Shown: in pieces, positions 35,997-44,324 of the stretch
Numbering within the stretch: the first letter of the stretch is position 1
Layout of the letters: every line of letters starts with the position of its first letter
DNA from: Actinokineospora iranica
GTDB taxonomy: Bacteria > Actinomycetota > Actinomycetes > Mycobacteriales > Pseudonocardiaceae
Direction of reading: 5' to 3'
Assembly: GCF_900101685.1 (NCBI RefSeq)
Contig: NZ_FMZZ01000015.1
Coordinates: 94,531-158,530, forward strand
DNA length: 64,000 nt
Notes under the pieces: generated by a model
Databases searched by the model: none
What the model was told of the DNA's origin: nothing
Seen by the model: the letters and a program-made list of their open reading frames with translations, nothing else
Made by a program: the position numbers and the translations under genes

Positions 35997-37421
35997 TCAT
36001 CGGATGCGGCGGCCGTTGACCCAGACTTCGCCGCCGCTGCCGGTGAGGTTGATGTTGTGGTCGCCGACGATGTCGCCTGCCTGGTCGGTGACGGTGACGT
36101 TCCCGTCACCGACCACGTCCTGCCCGGGTGCGTTTTCCTGGCCGGGTGCGTGGCCCTGGGCGGCCGACCGGGCCGCCGCCCAGGTGGACCGATGCGCTTC
36201 CCGTGCCGCCCGTCGCGCTTCTCGTGCCAGCCGTTGCGCTTCGCGGGCCACTCGGGCGTATGTCGTGTCCCCGCTCGGGTCTGCGGTCCCGGTGCGGCCG
36301 ATGTGGATCGAACCGTCCGGTCCGATGTGGACCGAGCCGTGGGTGTCTCCGCTGACTCGGCCGGTGCCGTCGATGGTGATGTTGCCGGTGCCGCTGACGT
36401 CGCCGGTGTCGCCGCTGCGGGTGTTCCCGGTGCGCGCGGCGCCCTGGTCTGTCGTGTCCCCGATCCGGACTTCGCGGCGGTCTCCGGTGATGACGATGTT
36501 GTTGTTCCCGCTGATTCGGCCGGTCCCGCCGCTGCGGGTGTGTTCGGCCTGCTCGGTGTCCTGTCGGTCTGTCGTGTCCCCGCTGTGAACCCCACCGCCG
36601 TGTCCGGTGACGGGTCCGGCGTTGTTCTCGCTGCTCCGGCCGGTGCCGCCGCTGCGGGTGGTCTCGACGTGCTCAGCGCGTCGCCGACTGCTACCGGTGT
36701 CGTCGGTGCTGCTGGTGGGGTCGGCCTCGGCCGTGGTGGGGACGCGGACGCCACCGGAAGGGGTGTTGTCGGTGGTGCGCGGTCCGGGCTCGTCGCGCCT
36801 GGGGCGGCCGGGCGTGCCACCAGCGGGTTCGGCGGGTTTCCCGGCGGTGTGGTCGACGTCGGCCACGCGCGAACTTGCGCGGCCTGTCGTGTCCCCTTCC
36901 CGGCGCATGTCGGGGCGGCTCTTGTCACTGCGGGGCTTGTCGTCCTCGGGGCGCTTCACCTTGGCAGCGCCCTTCCCGGCATCGGACCGGTCCTGCTGTG
37001 ACCGCGTGGGAGCGGACTCGGACTGCTTGGCACCAGACTGTTTGGCATCTGGCTTGGCCCGTGTGGTGCTGGGCTGGGGCCGCTTGGGATCGGGTTTGGC
37101 CTGCCGGGACCGCTTGGCACCGGACCGGGACCGTTTGGCGGCGGGCTGGTCCTGCTTGGACCGTGTGGTGTCGTTCTGGGACTGCCGGGTGTCGGCGGTG
37201 TCGTGTCCCCCCTCTGGCTTGGGGTGTCGGGCGTGAACCTCGGCCACGTGCTGCTTCGCGGCGGCCAGTCGCTGCTCGGCGGCTTCGACGGCGGCGGTGT
37301 CGCCGTGGTCGCGGGCAGCGCCCAGGGCTTTGCGGGCTCGTTGGACCTGCTTGTTCGCGGAGTTGAGGGCTCTGTGGCGAGCCGTGCCGCTGCCGGGGCA
37401 ACGTCGATGTGAACGGCACAT
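35997..37421 (-). CDS. repetitive low-complexity protein with beta-rich GN/GD repeats
   Basis: A 474-residue protein. Residues ~15-65 form a coiled coil (KQVQRARKALGAARDHGDTA, then VEAAEQRLAAAKQHVAEV). Residues ~70-190 are Lys/Arg/Ser/Gln-rich and disordered. From ~230 on come irregular repeats of the type SGGTGR-x-SGNNN-x-V-x-TG and SGTGNITIDGTGRVSGD, ending GDGNVTVTDQAGDIVGDHNI. Such glycine/asparagine beta-turn repeats suggest a stacked beta structure. GDTT recurs because five copies of the GGGGACACGACA repeat lie inside the gene, four read in frame as GDTT. No family recognised. Confidence 0.55.
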   Translation of the reverse strand: MCRSHRRCPGSGTARHRALNSANKQVQRARKALGAARDHGDTAAVEAAEQRLAAAKQHVAEVHARHPKPEGGHDTADTRQSQNDTTRSKQDQPAAKRSRSGAKRSRQAKPDPKRPQPSTTRAKPDAKQSGAKQSESAPTRSQQDRSDAGKGAAKVKRPEDDKPRSDKSRPDMRREGDTTGRASSRVADVDHTAGKPAEPAGGTPGRPRRDEPGPRTTDNTPSGGVRVPTTAEADPTSSTDDTGSSRRRAEHVETTRSGGTGRSSENNAGPVTGHGGGVHSGDTTDRQDTEQAEHTRSGGTGRISGNNNIVITGDRREVRIGDTTDQGAARTGNTRSGDTGDVSGTGNITIDGTGRVSGDTHGSVHIGPDGSIHIGRTGTADPSGDTTYARVAREAQRLAREARRAAREAHRSTWAAARSAAQGHAPGQENAPGQDVVGDGNVTVTDQAGDIVGDHNINLTGSGGEVWVNGRRIR

Positions 37422-37538
37422 AACGTGTCACATCCCCTTCCGATGATTACATTGAGTAGTCGCGGGGTGGGTTGGGGGTGCCGTGGCGGGCACCTGGGGC
37501 GGGTGTCGCTTGTGGACTGGAAGCGGTTCGGCGGTCGA

Positions 37539-37702
37539 GTTAGGTCGCCGGGATCGAGTTAGGTTCCTAACTTCCGGGGTTAGGTGTGCGATTCGGGTGG
37601 TGAGCTGGGGAAAGTTAGGTGGTGAACCGAGTTAGGTCGGGCCGTGGAACCCGCTGGTCGGGAGTGTTTTCGGCCGTGTCGGGTGGGCGGCCCGACCTAA
37701 CT
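37539..37702. repeat. GTTAGGT cluster with 15-bp inverted repeat downstream of traB (clt candidate)
   Basis: Five direct GTTAGGT copies (37539, 37558, 37579, 37614, 37631), one inverted CCTAAC at 37566 and one inverted ACCTAAC at 37695. The extended consensus is CGAGTTAGGTCGG. AGTTAGGTCGGGCCG at 37630-37644 is a perfect inverted match to CGGCCCGACCTAACT at 37688-37702. It fills most of the ~300 bp non-coding gap 37422-37718. The place and form resemble the clt/TRS repeats bound by TraB of Streptomyces plasmids. Confidence 0.75.
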
Positions 37703-37718
37703 TCGGTGGTGTCCGGGT

Positions 37719-40004
37719 TCAGTCGTCGCCGTCGAGGTCGGCGGTGGCACGCTTGGCCAGGGCCTCACGCACGGTGACCGGGTCGACGGGGTACTTGTTG
37801 CCGGTGGAGGGCACTTTGACGCCCTGGGCTGCGAGTTCGGCGACCAGCGCCTTGCCGGTCAGGGTGCGGTAGGGCGCCCATCCGGGGGCGAGACGGGACA
37901 GCAGGGCGGGCACGTCCGCGGCGCGGACCGGGTCGTCGCCCAGCACCGTGTCGAGGTCTTCGAGCAGGTCACGGTTGGTCTCGCCCTGTGGCGCGGGCCG
38001 GTCGGCACCGGGGACACGACCGGTCGCGCGGATCGCGGCCAGTGCCCGCTCGATGATCGGGGTGACCTGGTCGTTTCCCTTGGCCACGGACAGGAAGTAC
38101 GCCTGTGCGAGCTGCGACCGGGATTCCCCGGCGAAGCCCTTGACCACCGCGGTGCCCCGGTCGGTGCCCGGGATCAACTCGGTGGCGCGGTGCCCGGCGG
38201 CGTAGGCCCCCTGTCCGAGCAGGGCGTCGTTGGCGACGTGGTCGCCCACGGCGAACGCGATCCCGTTGGAGCAGTTGCGGGTCACGTCCCTGGGCATGCT
38301 GTCCTTGGTCGGAGCCTGAGTGGACACGATCACGTGGATTCCGCGCTTGCGGCCCAACCGGACGATGTCGACCAGCAGTTTCGCGATCTCCGTGCCGTAC
38401 TCGGGGTGCTGGATGGCGACGTGGGCCTCTTCCAGCAGGCAGAACAGCGGGTGCAGCCCGATCCCGGCGGAAGCCAGCTTGCGGTTGACCTGCGGTTCCT
38501 CGTGCTCGACCAGGATCGCGCCGCGGTGCTGCACCTCGGCGTGCAGCTCACGCAACTGCTCCAGGATCTCGCCGATCCGCTCGTCCTCGGCGCCCATCAC
38601 GTAGCGGGAGCACCGCGGCTTGAACACCTCGAAGTCGAAGTTCGCGTCGGGAACCCAGATCCGCAGCTCCGCGGTCGGGTCCAGCGCGGCACCGGCCATG
38701 ATGACCCGCGCCCCGGACGACTTGCCCTGACCAGGCATCCCACCGACGATCGTGTTGCGCTCCATCACCGGGGCGAGGATCGGCTCACCCCGCAGCGACC
38801 GTCCGAACGGGACGCCCTTGAACACGTCCACCAGGCCCTCTTCCAGCAGCGGGTACTCCCCCGCCCCCGCGGCCAGCGCGCCCTTGTCCGCGATCCACAG
38901 ATCCAGGATGCCTTCCTCGCTGCCGGTCGACGGGTAGACCTCCTTGGCCAACCGGTGCAACCCGGCGGCCAGGTCGGCGCGACGGCGGGCGACCTTGTCC
39001 GCGGTCACCCCGGCAGGCAGTCGGATCACGCAGTGCGTGCCGCGACCGTCCACCCGCAACGGAGTCAGGTACTGCAACGGCGACCCACCCTTGAGGTACT
39101 GGGTGACCTGCGGAATCCGCAACGCCGCGAGCGCGGCGGCGACCGTGGTCTCATCGATCATCAAGTCCACATCGGACTCAGCGGAGGTGGCCAACCACCG
39201 CGGCGCGGTCCCCCGACGCCGCCCCTCCCGGTAGGCCCCGTAGAGCACCGCCAGCGGCGCTCCGAGCAGCACCGGGGTCCACGCGGCGGTGACCAGCCAG
39301 ACCATGAACCGCACGAAGTCCAGCACCCCGTCGACCACCCCGGCGAACGTGCCCGCCCCGGACACGTGCACCACCGCCGCGACCACGACGATGGTCACGA
39401 TCAGCCCGACCAGCGACCCGATGACCACCTTCACCACACCGAACGCCAGTTTCGGCAGATCCATGAACCGCTGGTGCCGGGCCACGATCGCCGCCTCCCG
39501 GCGCTCGGTCCAGTCCCGCAGGCCCTCCATGTCCCCCGCGGCCTCCGCCGCCCGGATCTGGCGGCGGTACACGCCCATCGTGCCCGCGTCATAGGCCCGC
39601 AGCGCCCACGACTTGCCACCCTGCAACGTCAACACCGTCACCCTGATCACCACCATCGTCTTGGGGTTGTGCGCTGCCTTCGTCACCGCGGTCACCGCGC
39701 CCCGCACCGCCGGGAGCAGCCGCACCGGTCCCGCGTCGCGCACCGGCCCGTTGGGCAGGCGCCGGTCCAACTCCGCGGACTCGCCCGGGGACAGGACTTC
39801 ACCGTTCACCGGAACCGGCTCGACCTGCGTGCCCCAACCGATCTCCGACGCGCGGTGAACGCTGTCGGCGGATCGGGTGCCGGGGCGCAGCGGGATCACT
39901 CGCCCGCCGATCTCCCCCGGCCCGGCTGCGTTGCCCTGACCGTTCACGAACGCGTCATCGGCGCTGTTCACGGGATCGGGCTGGTTGCTCGCGTCGGCGT
40001 TCAT
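37719..40004 (-). CDS. TraB/FtsK-SpoIIIE-type DNA translocase
   Basis: A 761-residue conjugative ATPase that moves double-stranded DNA between mycelial cells. The N-terminal half holds two transmembrane helices (VVIGSLVGLIVTIVVVAAVV and FMVWLVTAAWTPVLLGAPLA). The FtsK motor has Walker A VGGMPGQGKSSGARVIM (~residue 420) and Walker B LFCLLEEAHVAI. STQAPTKDSMPRDVTRNCSN follows. The C-terminal ~75 residues look like a winged helix, the part that reads 8-bp TRS repeats in Streptomyces TraB. The ATG has AAAGGAGGTG upstream. Confidence 0.9.
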   Translation of the reverse strand: MNADASNQPDPVNSADDAFVNGQGNAAGPGEIGGRVIPLRPGTRSADSVHRASEIGWGTQVEPVPVNGEVLSPGESAELDRRLPNGPVRDAGPVRLLPAVRGAVTAVTKAAHNPKTMVVIRVTVLTLQGGKSWALRAYDAGTMGVYRRQIRAAEAAGDMEGLRDWTERREAAIVARHQRFMDLPKLAFGVVKVVIGSLVGLIVTIVVVAAVVHVSGAGTFAGVVDGVLDFVRFMVWLVTAAWTPVLLGAPLAVLYGAYREGRRRGTAPRWLATSAESDVDLMIDETTVAAALAALRIPQVTQYLKGGSPLQYLTPLRVDGRGTHCVIRLPAGVTADKVARRRADLAAGLHRLAKEVYPSTGSEEGILDLWIADKGALAAGAGEYPLLEEGLVDVFKGVPFGRSLRGEPILAPVMERNTIVGGMPGQGKSSGARVIMAGAALDPTAELRIWVPDANFDFEVFKPRCSRYVMGAEDERIGEILEQLRELHAEVQHRGAILVEHEEPQVNRKLASAGIGLHPLFCLLEEAHVAIQHPEYGTEIAKLLVDIVRLGRKRGIHVIVSTQAPTKDSMPRDVTRNCSNGIAFAVGDHVANDALLGQGAYAAGHRATELIPGTDRGTAVVKGFAGESRSQLAQAYFLSVAKGNDQVTPIIERALAAIRATGRVPGADRPAPQGETNRDLLEDLDTVLGDDPVRAADVPALLSRLAPGWAPYRTLTGKALVAELAAQGVKVPSTGNKYPVDPVTVREALAKRATADLDGDD

Positions 40005-40186
40005 GGCGTGCGCACCTCCTTTCCTAGTAGTGGGTTGACCGCCGTGGTGTGGTCGTGGCCGATCGCGCGGCGGTCGTGGGCCATGCCGCCTGGGCAGGTG
40101 GCCATGTGGCCCGACCATGAACGGCCCGGCAGCACCCGCCAGACGAAGCAACGGTGACCGCAGTACCGGCAATAGGCCCCGGCCAT
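40001..40186 (-). CDS. small Cys-rich protein upstream of traB
   Basis: A 61-residue protein with YCRYCGHRCFVWRV and later Cys and His residues, likely a small zinc-binding protein. It overlaps the traB start by 4 bp and the gene before by 1 bp, so it is translated as part of the transfer operon. Function unknown. Confidence 0.6.
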   Translation of the reverse strand: MAGAYCRYCGHRCFVWRVLPGRSWSGHMATCPGGMAHDRRAIGHDHTTAVNPLLGKEVRTP

Positions 40187-41166
40187 CACGCGGCCCTCCT
40201 GTCGTCTTCGGCCAGGCCTAGGGGTGTGGTGTCGTGGGCTGCGGTGTCGAGGTCAACGCGTAGTTGGTGGGCGACCTTGGTGGACAGCCCACGCGAGCAG
40301 TCGGTGACCTCCCGCACCCACGCCGGGGTCACGTTCACCCCCGGCCCGTAGGCGGCACGGGCTTCGGCCACGTAGTCGGCCAGCAGCTTGCGGCGGGCGG
40401 GCACCCGGGCGTTCACCGGCTTGCCCTTGCGGGCGGCCGTGCGCGCCGCAGGACGCCGTTCACGAACCGGGACGGCCTTGGATTCCTGAACGGGAGCAGA
40501 CCCGCCCACGACCGCGCCCGCAGCACCGGACCCGGCGGGGTCGGCCGTGGTGTCCGCCGCCTGCCCGGGGGCGGCGATGCCCTGCTGGGGAACCGGTTGC
40601 GTCACCGCCGTGGCGGTGGTGCCTGCGTCACGGACGGCGGCCACCAGCACCGCTTCGGTCAGCCGGTCCCGCAGATACGGCCCCGCCTCCGCCGCCGCGA
40701 GCACCAGGATCGGGGGCACCGAATGCAGCACGATCCCCGCAGGGTCCACATGCGCCCAGGACTCCCAGGTGTTCATCGTGTACGTGGCGGCGAACGCGAA
40801 CCACTTCGTCCTGCTCGCCCACGGCCCGGTCTCCGGCACCTGCCACCGGGCGGTCACCTGCTCGGCCCGCAACACCGCGATCAGCACCAGCGACACCATC
40901 GGGTCCAGCAGCCACGCCGCGCACCAGGCCAGCGACCACGCCACCGCGGCTCCGGCGGCGAACTGCTGCACGTTGACCATCGTGAACGCCAACCCCAACA
41001 GGATTCCCGCCCACACCAACCCATCCACCTGCGCTCGGACCTTCTCCACCCGCAACGCGATCACATCCGGGTCCGTGGTCAACGCCCGCACCCGCGCCGC
41101 GTCCGCTGCCTCGGCCGCCAACCTGTCCACACGCGAGGCCCTGCTGTGCTTGTGTTCCGTGTCCAT
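40186..41166 (-). CDS. DUF2637 membrane protein
   Basis: A 326-residue protein. Residues ~45-170 hold four hydrophobic helices with the DUF2637 pattern GLAFTMVNVQQFAAGAAVAW, then AWLLDPMVSLVLIAVLRAEQ. A Pro/Ala-rich linker leads to a C-terminal HTH-like tail (LADYVAEARAAYGPGVNVTP, WVREVTDCSRGLSTKVA). DUF2637 proteins are common beside TraB in AICEs and may act in spread. AAGGGGG ribosome site. Confidence 0.78.
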   Translation of the reverse strand: MDTEHKHSRASRVDRLAAEAADAARVRALTTDPDVIALRVEKVRAQVDGLVWAGILLGLAFTMVNVQQFAAGAAVAWSLAWCAAWLLDPMVSLVLIAVLRAEQVTARWQVPETGPWASRTKWFAFAATYTMNTWESWAHVDPAGIVLHSVPPILVLAAAEAGPYLRDRLTEAVLVAAVRDAGTTATAVTQPVPQQGIAAPGQAADTTADPAGSGAAGAVVGGSAPVQESKAVPVRERRPAARTAARKGKPVNARVPARRKLLADYVAEARAAYGPGVNVTPAWVREVTDCSRGLSTKVAHQLRVDLDTAAHDTTPLGLAEDDRRAA

Positions 41167-41693
41167 CACGCGGCCCCCTTCCTGGTCTTCTTGACTGCGG
41201 GAGCGCCCGCGAGACGACGCACGTCGGCCCCGGACAACCGGCCTTTGGCCGCGAGCCGTTCGGCGACCGCGCTGATCCGCGACCAGTGGCGGTTCACCAG
41301 TTCCTCGGCGAACCGTTGCGCGGCCTTCTCGGTCGGGGCGTCGTCCTTGTACTTGCGTCGCAACGCCTTGAGGTCGCTCAGGTCACCCTGCGCGGACTCG
41401 CGCCCCTTGCGCCGCGCAGCGGAAGCGCTCATGTCGGTGTTGTCCTCCAGCCAGCGGGCCATCGCGATCCCACCGGCCAGCAGGTGCGCCGCTTCCTCGG
41501 TCGGGACCACCTCACCGGTGATCCGCGCCCTGCCCTTGTAGCAACCGGAGAACCAGCCGCGGCTGATCCGCACGTCCACCACGTGACCGCCGAACATCGC
41601 GTGCACCACCGCGTGCGCGGCCTCGTGATAGGCCAACGCGAACCGCTGCACGTCCTGCTCGCTCATCCCGCCCGCAGGCGCTTTCTTGCTCAT
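41166..41693 (-). CDS. small M41-like peptidase-fold protein (HEAAH)
   Basis: A 175-residue protein containing ALAYHEAAHAVVHAMFGG. HEAAH is the HExxH zinc motif as found in the FtsH M41 peptidase domain, but the AAA ATPase part is absent. A later TEEAAHLLAGGIAMARWLED resembles the helix with the third ligand. Many actinobacterial mobile elements carry such lone M41-like proteins of unknown role. ATGA overlaps on both sides. Confidence 0.62.
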   Translation of the reverse strand: MSKKAPAGGMSEQDVQRFALAYHEAAHAVVHAMFGGHVVDVRISRGWFSGCYKGRARITGEVVPTEEAAHLLAGGIAMARWLEDNTDMSASAARRKGRESAQGDLSDLKALRRKYKDDAPTEKAAQRFAEELVNRHWSRISAVAERLAAKGRLSGADVRRLAGAPAVKKTRKGAA

Positions 41694-42631
41694 GCCGCCC
41701 TCCCACACACGTGCGGGAGCGTGGTCGCGGCGCTCTGCCCGAGGACCATGGCACGCAGGTCGACGTCCTGCGGGATGGTCGGGCAGTGGTCGAGCCGCCA
41801 GGCGGCGACAGCGGCCAGGAACACCCTGTTGACCGCGTCGCTGCCCTTCTTGCACATCGGGGCTTGGTAGGCGAGGTAGACCGCCTGCCACCAGGTCGAC
41901 AGGTCGATGTGGTGGTCGGCGAGCAGGGCGAACATGTTGGCCCGGATACGATCGCGGTCGGCCGCGGCTGCGGTCACGACGTAGACCGGGTCACCACCGA
42001 TCTCCATCCGGGACGCGTCCAGACCACGGGCAGCGACCCGCTCGGCCAGCCCCCGCCCCGCTACCACGGCAGCGGCGCCGCGCAGGAGCCGGTTGCCGAA
42101 CACCGGGCGGCTGTGGAAGGGCAGGCGCACGAGGTTGTCGAGCACGTCCGCCTCGGGTGCTTCGGCCTCGAACCTGGCCAGGGCTGCCCGCCCGTAGGCG
42201 GCGGTGACCAGGCTGGCCGGGGTCTCCGTGCCGCCAAGGTAGGCGCGGGCATCAGGGTCCCAGGCCGACCCGTCGCGGAACCGTCCGACCGGGCCGATCC
42301 GGTCCACATTCGGGGCGGTGTCGGTGATCGGGGTGCGGAACCGCTCGGCGTCGCCGCCGTCGACCGCGCCCACACCCCCGACGATCGCCCCGGCCTGGGC
42401 CAGCCGGTAGCGCCAGGTCACCGCCTGGGCGTAGGCGGTCTTCACCGCCGCCGTCCGCTCGCCGACCGAGCGACCCAGACCCGAGTCCGACAGCCACCCG
42501 TGGATGTCCCGCGCGGCCGTGGCCTGCTCGTGCGCGAACCCACGCACCCGCCGCACGTCGACCCCGGCCCGCACCGCGAGATCCGGCGTCGGGAAATGCG
42601 CGGCGCTGATCACCGTCGTCGTGGCGCTCAT
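41690..42631 (-). CDS. hypothetical AICE operon protein
   Basis: A 313-residue soluble protein. It begins with an N-terminal helical part (FPTDLAVRAG-like region, VRRVRGFAHEQATAARDIHG), then GNRLLRGAAAVVAGRGLAER, and a late segment LADHHIDLSTWWQAVYLAYQ, APMCKKGSDAVNRVFLA. No domain recognised. It overlaps both neighbours by 4 bp. Confidence 0.6.
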   Translation of the reverse strand: MSATTTVISAAHFPTPDLAVRAGVDVRRVRGFAHEQATAARDIHGWLSDSGLGRSVGERTAAVKTAYAQAVTWRYRLAQAGAIVGGVGAVDGGDAERFRTPITDTAPNVDRIGPVGRFRDGSAWDPDARAYLGGTETPASLVTAAYGRAALARFEAEAPEADVLDNLVRLPFHSRPVFGNRLLRGAAAVVAGRGLAERVAARGLDASRMEIGGDPVYVVTAAAADRDRIRANMFALLADHHIDLSTWWQAVYLAYQAPMCKKGSDAVNRVFLAAVAAWRLDHCPTIPQDVDLRAMVLGQSAATTLPHVCGRAA

Positions 42632-43236
42632 GCCGCACCCCCACCCTGCCCGGCAGCCGGGCGGATGCGGTCGCCGCAACGCACGCACCACGGGTAGGTC
42701 GGCAGCTCGGGATCGGTCTTGTGCCCGTGCTCGGCGCAGGTCGCGCGGGCCACGCACAGGTCACACGTCCAGCCCCCGGCGACGGTGTTGCGCTGCCATC
42801 CCCAGGTGCGTGCCAGGGCGATCAGGTGCCCAGGGGTGGGGAAGTGCGCCGGGTGCTCGTCGCGCGCCCAGGACAGCGGGGTCTCGCAGGTCCCGCACCG
42901 GGCGGTCAGACACAGCGACGCCGCCGTGTCCGGGCCGGTCACCGCAGTGATCTGCGCGGTGATCCGGGCGTGCTTGTCCGCGACGCTGTGCCCGTCCCAG
43001 CTGGCGGTGTCCCAGGACATCGGCAGGTGCCCGAACAGGGCGGTGCTCAGGTCCTCGTCGTGGACGTGCCAGGACACCTGCCCGGTCGGCAGCTCCAGCA
43101 CCACCACTGCGGAGCAGTCCGCCCGGTCGGGGGCCGGGTCGGTCTCCACCCGGGCCGGGAACACCGTCGCCAGCAGGGCGATCAGGTGCGCCCGGTCCCG
43201 GTACACCACCCGCATCGGGTCGTCGCCGGTGCTCAT
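42628..43236 (-). CDS. zinc-ribbon-like AICE protein
   Basis: A 202-residue protein with three CxxC pairs in its second half: RCGTCETPLSW, WTCDLCVARATC and WCVRCGDRI, a zinc-ribbon pattern. The first half is an alpha/beta segment with VVLELPTGQVSWHVHDEDL. It probably binds zinc and perhaps nucleic acid or protein partners. 4-bp overlaps with both neighbours. Confidence 0.6.
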   Translation of the reverse strand: MSTGDDPMRVVYRDRAHLIALLATVFPARVETDPAPDRADCSAVVVLELPTGQVSWHVHDEDLSTALFGHLPMSWDTASWDGHSVADKHARITAQITAVTGPDTAASLCLTARCGTCETPLSWARDEHPAHFPTPGHLIALARTWGWQRNTVAGGWTCDLCVARATCAEHGHKTDPELPTYPWCVRCGDRIRPAAGQGGGAA

Positions 43237-43670
43237 GCCGCACCCCCGCGCGAGGACGCGGGCAGGGCGGCCCAGGCGTGCAGCGTGGCCCAGGGCAGCG
43301 GCACCCGGGCGCCCACCGCCAGGTCGGGCAGCACACCGGTGTCGACACCGGTGTAGACCAGCACCTCAGCGCCCTCGGGCAGCCGCCCGGTGACCTCCAG
43401 GTGCGTCGAGTAGTCCGTCCGCCACGCGAACGCGGCGGCCTCGGCCAGGGTGCCCGCCCAGGACAACAGCCCGGCGGCGACCTTGGGCAGCCGCGTGTCG
43501 GAGTCGAGCTGGGCCTGCACCCGCGACGGCGTCGCGTACCTGACGACGGTCGCGCTCGTCAGTTCGGGCAGCTCGCGGTGGGTGTCGAGGTGGCGCGCCA
43601 GCGCCACCAGCAGACCGGACACGGTGGTGTCCGGCGTCGCGCTGTGGGTGAAACCCTCGGTCGATACCAT
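43233..43670 (-). CDS. hypothetical AICE operon protein
   Basis: A 145-residue protein (MVSTEGFTHSATPDTTVSGL) with VLVYTGVDTGVLPDLAVGAR near its end. No family recognised. The ATG at 43670 has GGAGG seven bases upstream, which decides it over longer frames. Coupled to the next gene by ATGA. Confidence 0.6.
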   Translation of the reverse strand: MVSTEGFTHSATPDTTVSGLLVALARHLDTHRELPELTSATVVRYATPSRVQAQLDSDTRLPKVAAGLLSWAGTLAEAAAFAWRTDYSTHLEVTGRLPEGAEVLVYTGVDTGVLPDLAVGARVPLPWATLHAWAALPASSRGGAA

Positions 43671-43858
43671 CGGGCGGCCTCCACTTCCTGTGATGTCGTG
43701 GCGGTTCGGAAGCCCGGTCTGGCGAACGTTCTTGGCGGAGTGAGCGCCAGACCGGGTGTCCTGCTGTGGGGTTCGGGTGTCCGCAGGAGTCTCGGGCTCC
43801 CCGTCCCATCGGCGTGTCATCATCGGTCCTTTCCGGACAGTGGCTGAGTCGATGGTGG

Positions 43859-44005
43859 TCAGTGGCCGCACGTCCTGGCGCTGCGCGTGCAGCTGATCCA
43901 GTTGTGCGTGTGGTTCTCGGAGCAGATGGGCACCATTTCCCAGCACTCGGCCGAGTGCTTGTGTCCGTCCTCGGTGCTCCGGTCGTCGGTGTTCGGGTCG
44001 CTCAT
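43859..44005 (-). CDS. 48-residue Cys/His-rich protein
   Basis: MSDPNTDDRSTEDGHKHSAE then CWEMVPICSENHTHNWISCT. It has four Cys and five His in 48 residues, so it should bind a metal. GAAGGAGAT ribosome site. Short but well initiated; function unknown. Confidence 0.5.
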   Translation of the reverse strand: MSDPNTDDRSTEDGHKHSAECWEMVPICSENHTHNWISCTRSARTCGH

Positions 44006-44141
44006 ACCGATCTCCTTCGGGGGTCCAGGCGGTGGGACGCGGCTGTTCAGTCCCCGCATTCGATGCCGGGCACTGCTCGCAGAACACGAGCACCAGCAGC
44101 GTGAGCAGCAGCCGGGTCATGGCGGCTACCTCCTTCCGGGG

Positions 44142-44324
44142 TCAGGCCGCGCGCCGCTGCGCGGGCACAGCCGCGGCGGCGGTGGTGGGGCAGGACGGGG
44201 AGAAAGTGCCGCAGTGCACCCGCACGACCTGGCCGTGCAGCTCAGCCTCCACGGTCAGCAGCCCGCATCCGTTGGGGCAGAGCAGCCGGGTGCCGACTGG
44301 GTTCGGGATTCGGGTCACGCTCAT
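44142..44324 (-). CDS. 60-residue Cys-containing protein
   Basis: MSVTRIPNPVGTRLLCPNGC, GLLTVEAELHGQVVRVHCGT and FSPSCPTTA. This is a beta-rich CxxxC fold resembling small zinc ribbons. It overlaps the upstream DUF5706-like gene by 4 bp. Function unknown. Confidence 0.5.
   Translation of the reverse strand: MSVTRIPNPVGTRLLCPNGCGLLTVEAELHGQVVRVHCGTFSPSCPTTAAAAVPAQRRAA

Larger units (their letters stand above)
34700..37210 (-). repeat. eight dispersed copies of GGGGACACGACA
   Basis: Exact 12-mers (given on the minus strand), all in one orientation, at 34700-34711, 35344-35355, 35962-35973, 36261-36272, 36450-36461, 36570-36581, 36885-36896 and 37199-37210. Three are intergenic and lie in or by hairpins. 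One 11/12 copy in the opposite orientation lies in traB near 38008. Chance cannot explain eight identical 12-mers in 2.5 kb. Confidence 0.85.
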
